Source of the DNA: CAYNFH01 sp964396385
GTDB taxonomy: Bacteria; Armatimonadota; Chthonomonadetes; Chthonomonadales; CAJBBX01
NCBI GenBank assembly: GCA_964396385.1
Contig: CAYNFH010000079.1
Coordinates: forward strand, 1 to 25,209
Direction of reading: 5' to 3'
DNA length: 25,209 bases
Shown here: in pieces, positions 6,254-13,968 of the stretch
How positions within the stretch are numbered: the first letter of the stretch is position 1
Layout: the number at the start of each line of letters is the position of its first letter
Made by a program: the position numbers and the translations under genes
Notes under the pieces: model-generated
Seen by the model: only the letters and a program-made list of their open reading frames with translations
Databases searched by the model: none
Told to the model about the DNA's origin: nothing

Positions 6254-7418
6254 CGAAGGCACTCAGTGCGGCCTGGTACACGGTCTTCACCGGCACGTTG
6301 TGAGCCAGGGCGGCGGCTTTGACGTCCTCGTACTCAGGGCTGGCGGTGGTCTCCTCGCCGCGCCACTTTCCCACTTTCACGCGGATGCGCCCGTAGGCCG
6401 TTTCTACAGTGCTCCACTCGCGGTCCAGGCAGAGCCGTCGCATGGTCGTATACCGGATGCCCAGGGTGGTGGTCTCGCGGAACACGCGCTCCGCGATGGC
6501 ATCCGCCCGCTCCGGTGGGCAGAGCACGGTGAGGAGCGTGGCCGGCCGGCCCTTCTTCATCTGAATGGGTGCCAGGAAGACGTCCAGCGCGCCCTCCTCA
6601 AATAGCCGCTCCGTGAGCGACTCGTAGAACTGCGGCGAGAGATCGTCCAGGTTCGTCTCAAGAACGGCGACCTCTGCCGCCCCGGTGAAAGCGCTTTCGA
6701 CCGCATCGCCCACTACCACGCGGAGGAGATTGGGGCGTGTTCCGAACTGCTTCTTGCCAGCGCCGTATCCGGCTGTCCGGACCGTCATCGGTGGCATGGC
6801 ACCGAAGCCGCTGGCAAGCGTCTTCACTAGCGCCGCGCCGGTGGGCGTGACCAGCTCCCCCTCCACGTCTTCGCCATAGACCGGCACGTCTCGGGTCAGC
6901 TCCAGGACCGCCGGCGCGGGAAGCGGGATAGTGCCGTGCATGCACTCCACAAAGCCGCGGCCCATGGGCAGGGGCGAGCAGCGCACGGCGTGTACCCCGA
7001 GGTACTCCAGCGCGGCGCAGGCGCCCACAATGTCTACGATGGCGTCCACCGCCCCTACTTCATGGAAGTGGATACGCTCCACGGTGGTCTGGTGGATCTT
7101 GGCCTCCGCCTCCGCTAACCGCGTGAAGACGGCGAGCGCCTTCTGCCGGACCGCATCCGGCAGGTCGCTGTGGTCCAGGATCTCCGCGATGTGATGGAGG
7201 TGACGGCCGTGCCCCTGCGGCTCGGTGAGGGTGACGGTAACGTCCACCGCACCGATGCCGTTCCGCTCGGTCTCGACCACGTCCAGCCTCCACCCCGGCA
7301 GCTTCAGCCGGTCCAGCTCCGCGCGGAGGCGCTCCTCCGGGACCCCGCAGGCCAACAGCGCACCGAGGGTCATGTCGCCGGAGACCCCCGAGAAGCAGTC
7401 GAAGTAGGCGATGCGCAT
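6231..7418 (-). CDS. larC: Nickel-pincer cofactor biosynthesis protein LarC
   Basis: A 395-residue LarC/DUF111 protein of full length. LarC is the CTP-dependent nickel insertase that completes the pyridinium-3,5-bisthiocarboxylate mononucleotide nickel pincer cofactor used by lactate racemase and related enzymes. Diagnostic stretches are the N-terminus AYFDCFSGVSGDMTLGALL, the His-rich segment HGRHLHHI, IHFHEVGAVDAIVDIVG, TPTGAALVKTL and the C-terminal-domain block METNLDDLSPQ-like (LETNLDDLSPQFYE) with QMKKGRPA. The two parts that are separate ORFs (larC1/larC2) in Lactiplantibacillus are continuous here, without frameshift. The last residues (GSGGVVE) are read from the palindromic repeat at 6171-6253. 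LarB and LarE are not in the window. The gene begins 2 bp after the stop codon of the acetyltransferase gene, so the two are surely cotranscribed. Confidence 0.93.
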   Translation of the reverse strand: MRIAYFDCFSGVSGDMTLGALLACGVPEERLRAELDRLKLPGWRLDVVETERNGIGAVDVTVTLTEPQGHGRHLHHIAEILDHSDLPDAVRQKALAVFTRLAEAEAKIHQTTVERIHFHEVGAVDAIVDIVGACAALEYLGVHAVRCSPLPMGRGFVECMHGTIPLPAPAVLELTRDVPVYGEDVEGELVTPTGAALVKTLASGFGAMPPMTVRTAGYGAGKKQFGTRPNLLRVVVGDAVESAFTGAAEVAVLETNLDDLSPQFYESLTERLFEEGALDVFLAPIQMKKGRPATLLTVLCPPERADAIAERVFRETTTLGIRYTTMRRLCLDREWSTVETAYGRIRVKVGKWRGEETTASPEYEDVKAAALAHNVPVKTVYQAALSAFGSGGVVE

Positions 7419-7420
7419 GG

Positions 7421-8449
7421 TTAAAGCGTGTCCTTGACGTAGACGCGCACGCCGGCCGACGGCTGTTTATCAGACTGGTCCGGGTCGTCTGACGAGTCAG
7501 ATGGAAGCACGACCAGCCACGGGGGCAGCCAATTCTGGAGTGAGCCGCTTAGGCCGAAACCGGCGCGTTCCAGGGCGCGCTTGCGAGGCGTGTCATTGTT
7601 GCCGGCGAAAGCAACAATCTTCGGCGGGGATAGATCAAGCGCCGCAATAAGATCCCCAAGCCTGTCCTCGTAGTTCGGGTGAGCAAAGACGTCCAGCAGC
7701 CAGACGCCCGGCCAGAGTGGCATACGTGTTAGGGTGGCGCAGCCCGTAATGGCCCCGTGCTCGGCCTCCAGCATTACACACTGCAAGCGCGGATCTCGGC
7801 GTCGGGAGGCCATGAACGAAACAAACGGGTGCTCCAAGTTGCCGATGCCGAAGAGTCCCCACGCAACGCTCCGCACGATGTCTGTCGCGGGATAAGAGGC
7901 GAGGAGCGCGACGAGCGGCCAGTGGCGCCACTGCGCAGGCGCGACGGACGCGGGCGCTTCCCGAAACCATTCCTGCTCCACGTACGCCCCAGGCTCAGTC
8001 TCATACCGCATAAACCCACTGACGAGGTTGCCGAAACCGAAGCGGTGATAGATCCAGTAGGCAGGGCTCTCAAAGCCGGTGCCCAGTGTGAGGGCATGGC
8101 CTCCGCGGGCGCGGAAGTCGTCCATCTGCCGCGCCATGACCTGGCTAATGATTCCCTTGCGGCGCTGCTCGGGCCTGGTGAAGACGTGGCCCAGGATACC
8201 CACTCCGTGCCGCTCCACCGTCATCACGTTGGCGGCGGGGCGGCCGTCCAGCAGGCCCAGGTAGAAGCGGGTCTCCAGGGCGTCCGTTTCGCCGTCCAGA
8301 GCGGAGCGGATGTGTTCGCGCCATTCCGGCCCTTTGTGGCCTAACAGTTCATGGACCTCGCCGGAGAGAGTCGAATCGGGCGCCGTCACCACACCAACCT
8401 CTAGTCGCTCGCCGGCCTTGGTTTCGGCCTCGCCCAGTTTCTGGTACAT
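7421..8449 (-). CDS. GNAT-family N-acetyltransferase
   Basis: A 342-residue protein. The N-terminal half holds a GNAT fold: strand and acetyl-CoA motif A at about 88-110 (LGHVFTRPEQRRKGIISQVM, with the Q/RxxGx signature RRKGI), then LTLGT and a motif-B-like YWIYHRFGFG (131-140). The C-terminal half (about 165-325) has a second, weaker acetyltransferase-like pattern (FAHPNYEDRLGDLI, NNDTPRKRALERAGF), suggesting a duplicated fold as in tandem-GNAT proteins. The substrate is unknown. It is the first gene of a two-gene unit with larC. A promoter with the -10 box six bases before the ATG implies a leaderless or nearly leaderless mRNA. The link to nickel cofactor chemistry is only positional. Confidence 0.85.
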   Translation of the reverse strand: MYQKLGEAETKAGERLEVGVVTAPDSTLSGEVHELLGHKGPEWREHIRSALDGETDALETRFYLGLLDGRPAANVMTVERHGVGILGHVFTRPEQRRKGIISQVMARQMDDFRARGGHALTLGTGFESPAYWIYHRFGFGNLVSGFMRYETEPGAYVEQEWFREAPASVAPAQWRHWPLVALLASYPATDIVRSVAWGLFGIGNLEHPFVSFMASRRRDPRLQCVMLEAEHGAITGCATLTRMPLWPGVWLLDVFAHPNYEDRLGDLIAALDLSPPKIVAFAGNNDTPRKRALERAGFGLSGSLQNWLPPWLVVLPSDSSDDPDQSDKQPSAGVRVYVKDTL

Positions 8450-8455
8450 AGGTTC

Positions 8456-8483
8456 ATTATATATCCGGTTTGCTCGCTCACAA
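8456..8483 (-). promoter_or_regulatory. Sigma-70-type promoter for the acetyltransferase-larC unit
   Basis: On the minus strand, a perfect TATAAT (8461 to 8456) is preceded, after 16 bp, by TTGTGA (8483 to 8478), a 4/6 match to TTGACA. The -10 box ends six bases before ATG 8449, so transcription should start at or next to the start codon. No Shine-Dalgarno site is present, consistent with a leaderless transcript. Confidence 0.6.
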
Positions 8484-8490
8484 ATCTCTC

Positions 8491-11043
8491 ATGGATTCCT
8501 TGCTCCCCGGCATCTACCGCGTAGCGGTTACCGACGATGCGACGTTCCGCGATAATCCGTTCGTGACAAGGGAACAGCGTCGGCAGTCTCGAAGCGTGGT
8601 GCAGCCGTTGCTGCTCCTGCTGATGGTCGCGGTGCTGCTGGCGGGGATGGTGCTGGCGCTCTGGCTGGTGCGGACGCTGATCGCTGACGGCCGCATTACG
8701 CGTGTGCCGGACTGGCTCGACCGTTCGTACGGCGTGATGCTGCTGGCGGTGCTCTCGGCCATCCATCTGCCGTTCATCTCGCAGGCAGCCGGCCGGCACT
8801 CGACCATGTTCTTCCTGCAGGAGTACCGCCGCGGGACCCTGCCGGACCTGCTCACCGCTGTCCCCTCCCCGTTCCATCTGGCGCTCCAGGCATCCGTCTA
8901 TCCCTTCCGCCAGGCGATGCTCATGGCCGCCGCCGGGCTGCCCTTCTACATAGTCACCCTCCACTGCGGGGGCGTGAGCGTGTGGGACCTGGCGGGCTTG
9001 TATACGCTCTTCGCCATGGCAGCCTGCACACCGCCCCGGTGGCGCGTGCCGGTATTCGCGGGAATCAGGCCTGAGGTGCTCGCCAAGAAACGACAGCGGG
9101 TAGGCGGTGGCACGGGCGCGGAGTCGGTTCTTGCCTTCCTCGGGGCGCTCTTTATCACAGGCAATCTGCTATCGCCGATCTTCGGCTGGGGATGGCAGAT
9201 CCGGTTGGTCACGCCGCTCTGGCAGGAGATCCCGAGCTCCGTCACGCGGCTGCTGCCGGGCGTGTTTGCGTGGCTGGTGGCGGCGGAGCGGCTGCTCCTG
9301 ACTCCTCTGCCCTTCTACTCCTTCGTGCTGCCACCCATACTGGTGGTGCCCGTACTGTACATCTGCGGGCAGATCCTGGGGTTGTGGCTGACCAGTATGT
9401 ACCTCCGTGTGGAGGACACGCAACAGATCCTCTCGCTTTGGGACCGCTCTTTCTACCGGCGGGCTGTGGCGGTGTACTCCTTCTTGCTCGGCTTTGTGGT
9501 CCTGGGTTACCTATGGCGGCCCTATGTGGCAAGCAGTCTCACGGCCTCCCTGGTGTCAATGACCGCGAGGGACCGCGGCACGGCATTGGCGGGGCTGATG
9601 TGGCTGCTCGGGTTGTGGGGTGGATGGCGATACTGGTCGCTGGTGCTGTGGTTCCCTTCCGCGCGCAAACCCAGCGCGCCGCCACTGAGCGTCAAGTACC
9701 TGTTGGAGGAGACGCAGTACGCGGGGCGGGAGCTGCTTCTGGCAGGCGCCATGTTTGTAATCGGCTGCCTGTTGGGCGGCGTCTGGCCGTTCTTCGTGCC
9801 CGCTGTATTGATGGCGATACAGTGCCTTACGACGGTGGTAGCAGGAGCGTTTGTGGTCCGGGCGGCCGCGTCCATAAGCCGCGCTACGGCGCGCCGCGCA
9901 GTGTACTGGACCGTTCTGCTCCTACCCCTCGTCTGCCTGGCGCTGCCGGGGCTGGTGGGATTCGCCTGCCTCAGCCCGGTGGGGGCGATGCTGGCGCTGA
10001 GTCCGCACACTGCCGACACCCTGCAGTCCATCCACCTCGTTCCTTCAGGAATCCCCTCCTGGCCGCTCTCGGCGGCGATGCCGTTAGGACTTGGCATCCT
10101 GCTGACGATCCGGCCGAAGCCGAAACCGGTCCATCCCGAAGCCGGCCCAGACTTGCGGGAGGACAATCGGCCGCGGAAGAGGTTTCTTCCAAAGACCGAA
10201 TATCCCCTGGCACAGCGCATTATCGGCTGGGTTCGCGACCGGTGGGACGACGCGGTGGCGGTGAAGGAGCTGCGCATCCTGCTTCGCGGCCACCTGGGAC
10301 CGGGCGAGCTTGCGCTCTTCGGGCTGCTCCTTCTGTGGATCGCCGCTTCCTCGGCGTACCGTCCAGATGCTGCCGTTGCCGTGCTGGAGTGGCCGATTCG
10401 AATCTTCTACGGGCCGGACCTTCCGCAGGCGGCGTTACCATGGGCGGCGCACGTGACACTGTGGCTCCTCGGGGCGATGCTGTTGATGCCGCTCATCTTC
10501 CTCGCTATGGGCGCGACAGCTTTTCCAAAGGAGCGGGACCGATCCACGCTGGGCTTCCTGCTCGTAACGCCGCTGAGCACGGGCCGGATACTGTGGGGCA
10601 AACTGCTCGGGACTCTGGTGCCGAGCGCGATGTGGCTAGCGGCGATTCTGGCCTGGATGCTCATCGCTTCGCTGCCGCTAGCGTTCTACGGTCATGCCAT
10701 GCCGTCCCTGGTGGCCTGGCTGCTCTGTGCGGCGATCCTGTGCGTGCTCTGCGCTGTGAGCGGCCTTTTTGGCGTGTGCGCCTCCACGCTCTTGCGGCGC
10801 GAGGCGGACGCGGTGGGTCTGGGGCTACTGGCGCTTATCGGCTGCATCGTCGCAGGATCGCTAATCTACAGCTTCACGATGCCGTATTCGGAGAACACCG
10901 GACCGGCTCAGGTGGCAGAGTGGACCGCTTGCCTGGCGCTGGCGGGGGTCGCAAGCGCAATGGCAGCCGTCTGGGTAGCGCGGTGGCGGATATCCGCCGC
11001 GCGGAGCGGCGACGTGGCGATGGGCACCGGAGCCAGAAGGTAG
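8491..11043 (+). CDS. Large two-module ABC-2-type permease-like membrane protein
   Basis: About 850 residues with many membrane helices throughout. Features typical of ABC-2 permeases appear twice. Near the N-terminus are DNPFVTREQRRQSR (about 21-34), like the NPxxxRELR motif, and EYRRGTLPDLLTAVPSP. Near residues 585-705 are WDDAVAVKELRILLRG and KERDRSTLGFLLVTPLSTGRILWGKLLG. The protein therefore looks like a fusion or duplication of two permease units that would pair with an ATP-binding subunit, but no ABC ATPase gene is present in the window. The substrate cannot be predicted. ATG 8491 is preferred; TTG 8470 would add seven residues, and neither has a Shine-Dalgarno site. The gene is divergent from the acetyltransferase, and its stop codon directly abuts that of the convergent HAD gene. 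Confidence 0.82.
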   Translation: MDSLLPGIYRVAVTDDATFRDNPFVTREQRRQSRSVVQPLLLLLMVAVLLAGMVLALWLVRTLIADGRITRVPDWLDRSYGVMLLAVLSAIHLPFISQAAGRHSTMFFLQEYRRGTLPDLLTAVPSPFHLALQASVYPFRQAMLMAAAGLPFYIVTLHCGGVSVWDLAGLYTLFAMAACTPPRWRVPVFAGIRPEVLAKKRQRVGGGTGAESVLAFLGALFITGNLLSPIFGWGWQIRLVTPLWQEIPSSVTRLLPGVFAWLVAAERLLLTPLPFYSFVLPPILVVPVLYICGQILGLWLTSMYLRVEDTQQILSLWDRSFYRRAVAVYSFLLGFVVLGYLWRPYVASSLTASLVSMTARDRGTALAGLMWLLGLWGGWRYWSLVLWFPSARKPSAPPLSVKYLLEETQYAGRELLLAGAMFVIGCLLGGVWPFFVPAVLMAIQCLTTVVAGAFVVRAAASISRATARRAVYWTVLLLPLVCLALPGLVGFACLSPVGAMLALSPHTADTLQSIHLVPSGIPSWPLSAAMPLGLGILLTIRPKPKPVHPEAGPDLREDNRPRKRFLPKTEYPLAQRIIGWVRDRWDDAVAVKELRILLRGHLGPGELALFGLLLLWIAASSAYRPDAAVAVLEWPIRIFYGPDLPQAALPWAAHVTLWLLGAMLLMPLIFLAMGATAFPKERDRSTLGFLLVTPLSTGRILWGKLLGTLVPSAMWLAAILAWMLIASLPLAFYGHAMPSLVAWLLCAAILCVLCAVSGLFGVCASTLLRREADAVGLGLLALIGCIVAGSLIYSFTMPYSENTGPAQVAEWTACLALAGVASAMAAVWVARWRISAARSGDVAMGTGARR

Positions 11044-11817
11044 TTAGGGGAGCGCGGCGAGAGATTCCCAGACGTAGTCCGGGCGGAGGGACGGGGGCGC
11101 TGCGTCGACGTCAGCGCGGGTGTGTACGCCGGTGAGGACGAGGGCGGTCTTCGTTCCTACGTTCTTGCCGAGCGCGATGTCCGTGTCCAGGCGGTCGCCG
11201 ACGACGGTGCACTCCTGCGGGGAGACACCGGCGCTCTTCAAGAGCAGCTCCAGCGTGTACCGCTCCGGCTTGCCAATGGTGAGCGGCTCCTTCCCGGAAC
11301 AGGTGACCAGTGAGGCGACCAGTGACCCGCTTCCGGGGAGAGTCCGGCCGCCTGCATCCGGGTAGGTGGGATCGCGGTTGGTGGCGATGAACCTGGCGCC
11401 GGAGGCGACGGCCAGGTGGGCGTCGGCGAGCTTGCGGTAGGTGAACTGCCTGTCCCAACCCACCACCACGAAGTCGATCCACTTATCCTCTTCGTAGGGC
11501 ACGGTGCGCATCCCGGCGGATTCCAGCTCGGTGACCAGCCCGACCTCACCAATGATGTAGACGGACTTGCCGGCGTCTCCCCACTGCTGGAAGAGCCGGC
11601 CGAGCGCGTAGGCGGAGGTCATCACCTCCTCCTCCAAGGCGGCGATGCCCATGGAGGTGAGCTTCTGGGCGTAGTCCAGGCGCGTGCGGGAGGAGTTGTT
11701 GGTGAGGAAGCGGACGCCGTCACCGCGTCCGCGCAGCCGCTCCAGGGCCTCCGCGGCGCCGGGCACGGGATCGTTCATGCGGTACAGCACACCGTCAAGG
11801 TCGAAGACGTAAAGCAT
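11044..11817 (-). CDS. HAD-IIA family sugar-phosphate phosphatase (NagD-like)
   Basis: A 257-residue hydrolase of the usual family length. Motif I is FDLDGVLY with nucleophile Asp6 and acid/base Asp8, motif II is LTNNSS (Thr39), motif III is Lys183 in IGKPE, and motif IV is VVGDRLDTDI (Asp208, Asp213). The C2 cap between about residues 65 and 175 is typical of subclass IIA (NagD, phosphoglycolate/p-nitrophenyl phosphatases). It should remove phosphate from a small metabolite in the cytoplasm; the substrate is not predictable. It is the last gene of a minus-strand run with menG and the polyprenyl synthase, 12 bp after the latter, so housekeeping cleanup or an isoprenoid phosphate substrate can be imagined but not shown. 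Confidence 0.92.
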   Translation of the reverse strand: MLYVFDLDGVLYRMNDPVPGAAEALERLRGRGDGVRFLTNNSSRTRLDYAQKLTSMGIAALEEEVMTSAYALGRLFQQWGDAGKSVYIIGEVGLVTELESAGMRTVPYEEDKWIDFVVVGWDRQFTYRKLADAHLAVASGARFIATNRDPTYPDAGGRTLPGSGSLVASLVTCSGKEPLTIGKPERYTLELLLKSAGVSPQECTVVGDRLDTDIALGKNVGTKTALVLTGVHTRADVDAAPPSLRPDYVWESLAALP

Positions 11818-11829
11818 GGGGTGTAGGGG

Positions 11830-12852
11830 TTACTTGTCCCTCTGAATCACATAGTCCGTGAGGGCGGCGAAGCAGTGGCGGGCGGGGGTGGGCGGCAATA
11901 TCGCCAGCGCGGCGTCGGCGCGCTCTACGTGCGCGCGGGCCGCGGCGCGGGTCTGCTCGATGACTCCGTACCGCTCCATGAGCTGGACCAGGTCCGCTAC
12001 CACGGAGTCTTTGAGGGCCGCATTACCGAAGGCGGCCAGCAGCGCCTCGCGGTCGGGCGGCTCCGCCTGCTGGAGGGCCACGAGGAACGGGAGAGTCGCC
12101 CGGCCGTCCCGGAGGTCGCTGCCGACCGGCTTGCCGGTCACGGAGGGGTCGCCGGTATAGTCCAGCAGGTCGTCCGCGATCTGGAAGGCCATGCCCAGGC
12201 GGTAGCCGTACTCCGCCAGCGCCACCTCCATCTCCTTCGGCGCGCCCGCCAGGCGCGCACCGCATCTGCAGCAGCCCTGCACGAACGCCGCGGTCTTCTT
12301 GCGCAGGATCTCGAAGTAGCTGTCCAGCGTTACGCCTGGCATGCCCGTGGCCAGTATCTCCAGGATCTCACCCTCGCTCATCTCCACCGTGATCTCGGAG
12401 ACGGTGCGGATCATCTGGATGTCGCCGTCCGTGGTGAGGAGCCGCATAGCACGAGCGAGGAGGAAATCCCCCGTGAGGACGGCCACTCCGTTGCCGAACA
12501 CTGCATTGGCGGTGGGCTTGCCCCGGCGCGTGGCGGTATTATCCACCACATCGTCGTGGACGAGTGTGGCCATGTGGACGAGCTCCAGCGCGGCGCCGAC
12601 CGCGGCAATCCGCTCGGGGCTGGGATCCTCGTCCACAGCCCGGGCGGAGAGGGCCACCATGGCCGGCCGCAGCCGCTTGCCCCCGGCGCTCAGCACGTGG
12701 CCGCAGAGGCTGTATACCTCCTTCACGTCCGAGGTGATCTCCTCGTTCAGCCGCGCTTCGACCGCCGCGAGATCCGGCAGCACGAGGGCCAGAAAGGCGG
12801 TAGCGGAGGTCAGCGACGGAGCCCGCGAGATATAGGTGGTAGCGGCGGTCAT
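11830..12852 (-). CDS. All-trans polyprenyl diphosphate synthase (menaquinone side chain)
   Basis: A 340-residue trans-prenyltransferase that would elongate isopentenyl units on an allylic diphosphate. The GGKRLRP block is at about 57-63, the first Asp-rich motif at Asp100-Asp104 (LVHDDVVDN) and the second at Asp227-Asp231 (FQIADDLLDYTGD), followed by KPVGSDLRDG and RATLP. The arrangement fits heptaprenyl/octaprenyl synthases (HepT, IspB). It follows menG on the same strand, as hepT follows menG in Bacillus, which supports a role in the menaquinone tail. The open frame extends to ATG 12975, but residues before ATG 12852 are read from a GAGTCGT repeat (12870-12960), so the inner start is preferred. 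No clear Shine-Dalgarno site is seen for either start. Confidence 0.92.
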   Translation of the reverse strand: MTAATTYISRAPSLTSATAFLALVLPDLAAVEARLNEEITSDVKEVYSLCGHVLSAGGKRLRPAMVALSARAVDEDPSPERIAAVGAALELVHMATLVHDDVVDNTATRRGKPTANAVFGNGVAVLTGDFLLARAMRLLTTDGDIQMIRTVSEITVEMSEGEILEILATGMPGVTLDSYFEILRKKTAAFVQGCCRCGARLAGAPKEMEVALAEYGYRLGMAFQIADDLLDYTGDPSVTGKPVGSDLRDGRATLPFLVALQQAEPPDREALLAAFGNAALKDSVVADLVQLMERYGVIEQTRAAARAHVERADAALAILPPTPARHCFAALTDYVIQRDK

Positions 12853-12869
12853 GGGCGGGTGATGGCCCC

Positions 12870-12960
12870 GAGTCGTGAGTCGTGAGTCGTGAGTCGTGAG
12901 ATCGGAAGCCGGAGTCGAGAGACGGGATTCAGGACGCCGGATTTCGGACTTTGGACCGCA
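12870..12960. repeat. GAGTCGT heptamer repeat between menG and the prenyl synthase
   Basis: Four perfect tandem GAGTCGT units (12870-12897) plus GAG are followed by GGAGTCGAGAGACGGGATTC and CGCCGGATTTCGGACTTTGG. The unit and core recur in several other intergenic repeats of the window. In the minus-strand frame it would encode Ser/Arg/Thr-rich residues upstream of the prenyl synthase. It lies 18 bp upstream of that gene's start. Confidence 0.8.
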
Positions 12961-12991
12961 TTCGTGGTAGGCCATAGGAGAGTCAACCTGA

Positions 12992-13753
12992 TCACTCCTT
13001 GACTCCCAGATGAATGCAGACGCTGCCGAAGTTCAGGTCGAAAACCTGTACGTTCCGGAGCCCTACATTCTCCATGATGCGAGTTAGCTCCTCGCGCGAG
13101 TGGAACGCCTGAATGGACCGAGGCAGGTAGGTGTACGCCTCCCGCCGGCTGAGCATTCCGCCGACGACCGGCAGGACGTGCTGCTCGAAGAACTGGCAGA
13201 TCGGACGCCAGAACCGGCTGCGGGGCTGGTTGAACTCCAGGCAGACCACGCGCCCTGCCCTCGTGGTCACGCGCGCCATCTCCGCGAACGCCTGCTGGGT
13301 ATCCGCCACGTTCCGGATGCCGAACCCAACCGTGACGCAGTCGAAGCTGTCCGAGCGATAGGGCAGCCGGAGGGCGTCGCCGATGGAGAGCCCAATGCGC
13401 GCTCCGGGCGACCGTTCCGCTTTTCGCTTCCCGATCCGCACCATGGGCGCACAAAAGTCGGAGCCGGCCACCAGGCCGCGAGCTCCGACGGCGCGCGCGA
13501 GGTCCAGCGCGAAGTCCCCCGTTCCGGTGCAGACGTCCAGCGCGCGGTCGCCGGGTTGGAGCTTCGCCAGACGTACCGCGTAGCGGCGCCACGCCCGGTG
13601 CCGGTTGAAGCTGAGAATGGAGTTGAGGAGGTCGTACCGGCCGGCGATGCCCGCAAACATGTCGCGGACGTACTCGGCCTTGTCGCCCGTGTAGTAGCCG
13701 GTGTGGGCGTGACCCGGCGGGCAGCCCGGCTGGATGGTTGGGTGGGCGGGCAT
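12992..13753 (-). CDS. menG: Demethylmenaquinone methyltransferase (MenG/UbiE)
   Basis: A 253-residue class I SAM-dependent methyltransferase of the UbiE/COQ5 family, catalysing the last C-methylation in menaquinone (or ubiquinone) synthesis. Signatures are YDLLNSILSFNRHRAWRR (about 40-57), motif I ALDVCTGTGD (71-80), FDCVTVGFGIRNVAD and EFNQPRS. The C-terminus has SREELTRIMENVGL and the family-typical SVCIHLGVK. ATG 13753 is chosen because GAGG lies six bases upstream; the frame extends to a TTG at 13825, which is unlikely. Together with the following prenyl diphosphate synthase it indicates quinone biosynthesis; the pairing with a hepT-like gene favours menaquinone. Confidence 0.94.
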   Translation of the reverse strand: MPAHPTIQPGCPPGHAHTGYYTGDKAEYVRDMFAGIAGRYDLLNSILSFNRHRAWRRYAVRLAKLQPGDRALDVCTGTGDFALDLARAVGARGLVAGSDFCAPMVRIGKRKAERSPGARIGLSIGDALRLPYRSDSFDCVTVGFGIRNVADTQQAFAEMARVTTRAGRVVCLEFNQPRSRFWRPICQFFEQHVLPVVGGMLSRREAYTYLPRSIQAFHSREELTRIMENVGLRNVQVFDLNFGSVCIHLGVKE

Positions 13754-13871
13754 GGCTGCCTCGCAGTTCGTTGCGTTTTTCACAAACTGGCGCAGAGTAT
13801 ACCCCGGTGGGCTGATTCGCGTCAATGAACCGTTTGGGCGGCAGGGACAACGAAACGAGGTGAGTGGTGGT

Positions 13872-13950
13872 GTTCAGGCGTTCAGGTGTTCAGGTGTTCA
13901 GGTGAGCAGACGCGAATCGCTGAGCAGGTTACCTGAACAGACCGTTCAGG
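13872..13950. repeat. Palindromic GTTCAGGT octamer repeat before the VWA gene
   Basis: Four tandem GTTCAGGY units (13872-13903) form the left arm; ACCTGAAC (13931-13938) and a further GTTCAGG (13944-13950) lie on the right. The core contains CGCGAATCGC. The element ends eight bases before the Shine-Dalgarno site of the VWA gene, and so occupies its promoter or leader. Confidence 0.75.
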
Positions 13951-13968
13951 ATTAATGTGGAGGTTAAT

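Noticed and set aside
9192..11135. Plus-strand open frame of 647 codons overlapping the permease gene
   Set aside because: Arg/Gly/Ala-rich shadow frame; the membrane-protein frame has clear helices and motifs.
12870..12900. GAGTCGT tandem as a CRISPR array
   Set aside because: Seven-base units without spacers; no cas genes.
12853..12975. Longer N-terminus for the polyprenyl synthase
   Set aside because: The extension is encoded by the GAGTCGT repeat and has no counterpart in the family; it cannot be fully excluded because neither start has a good ribosome site.
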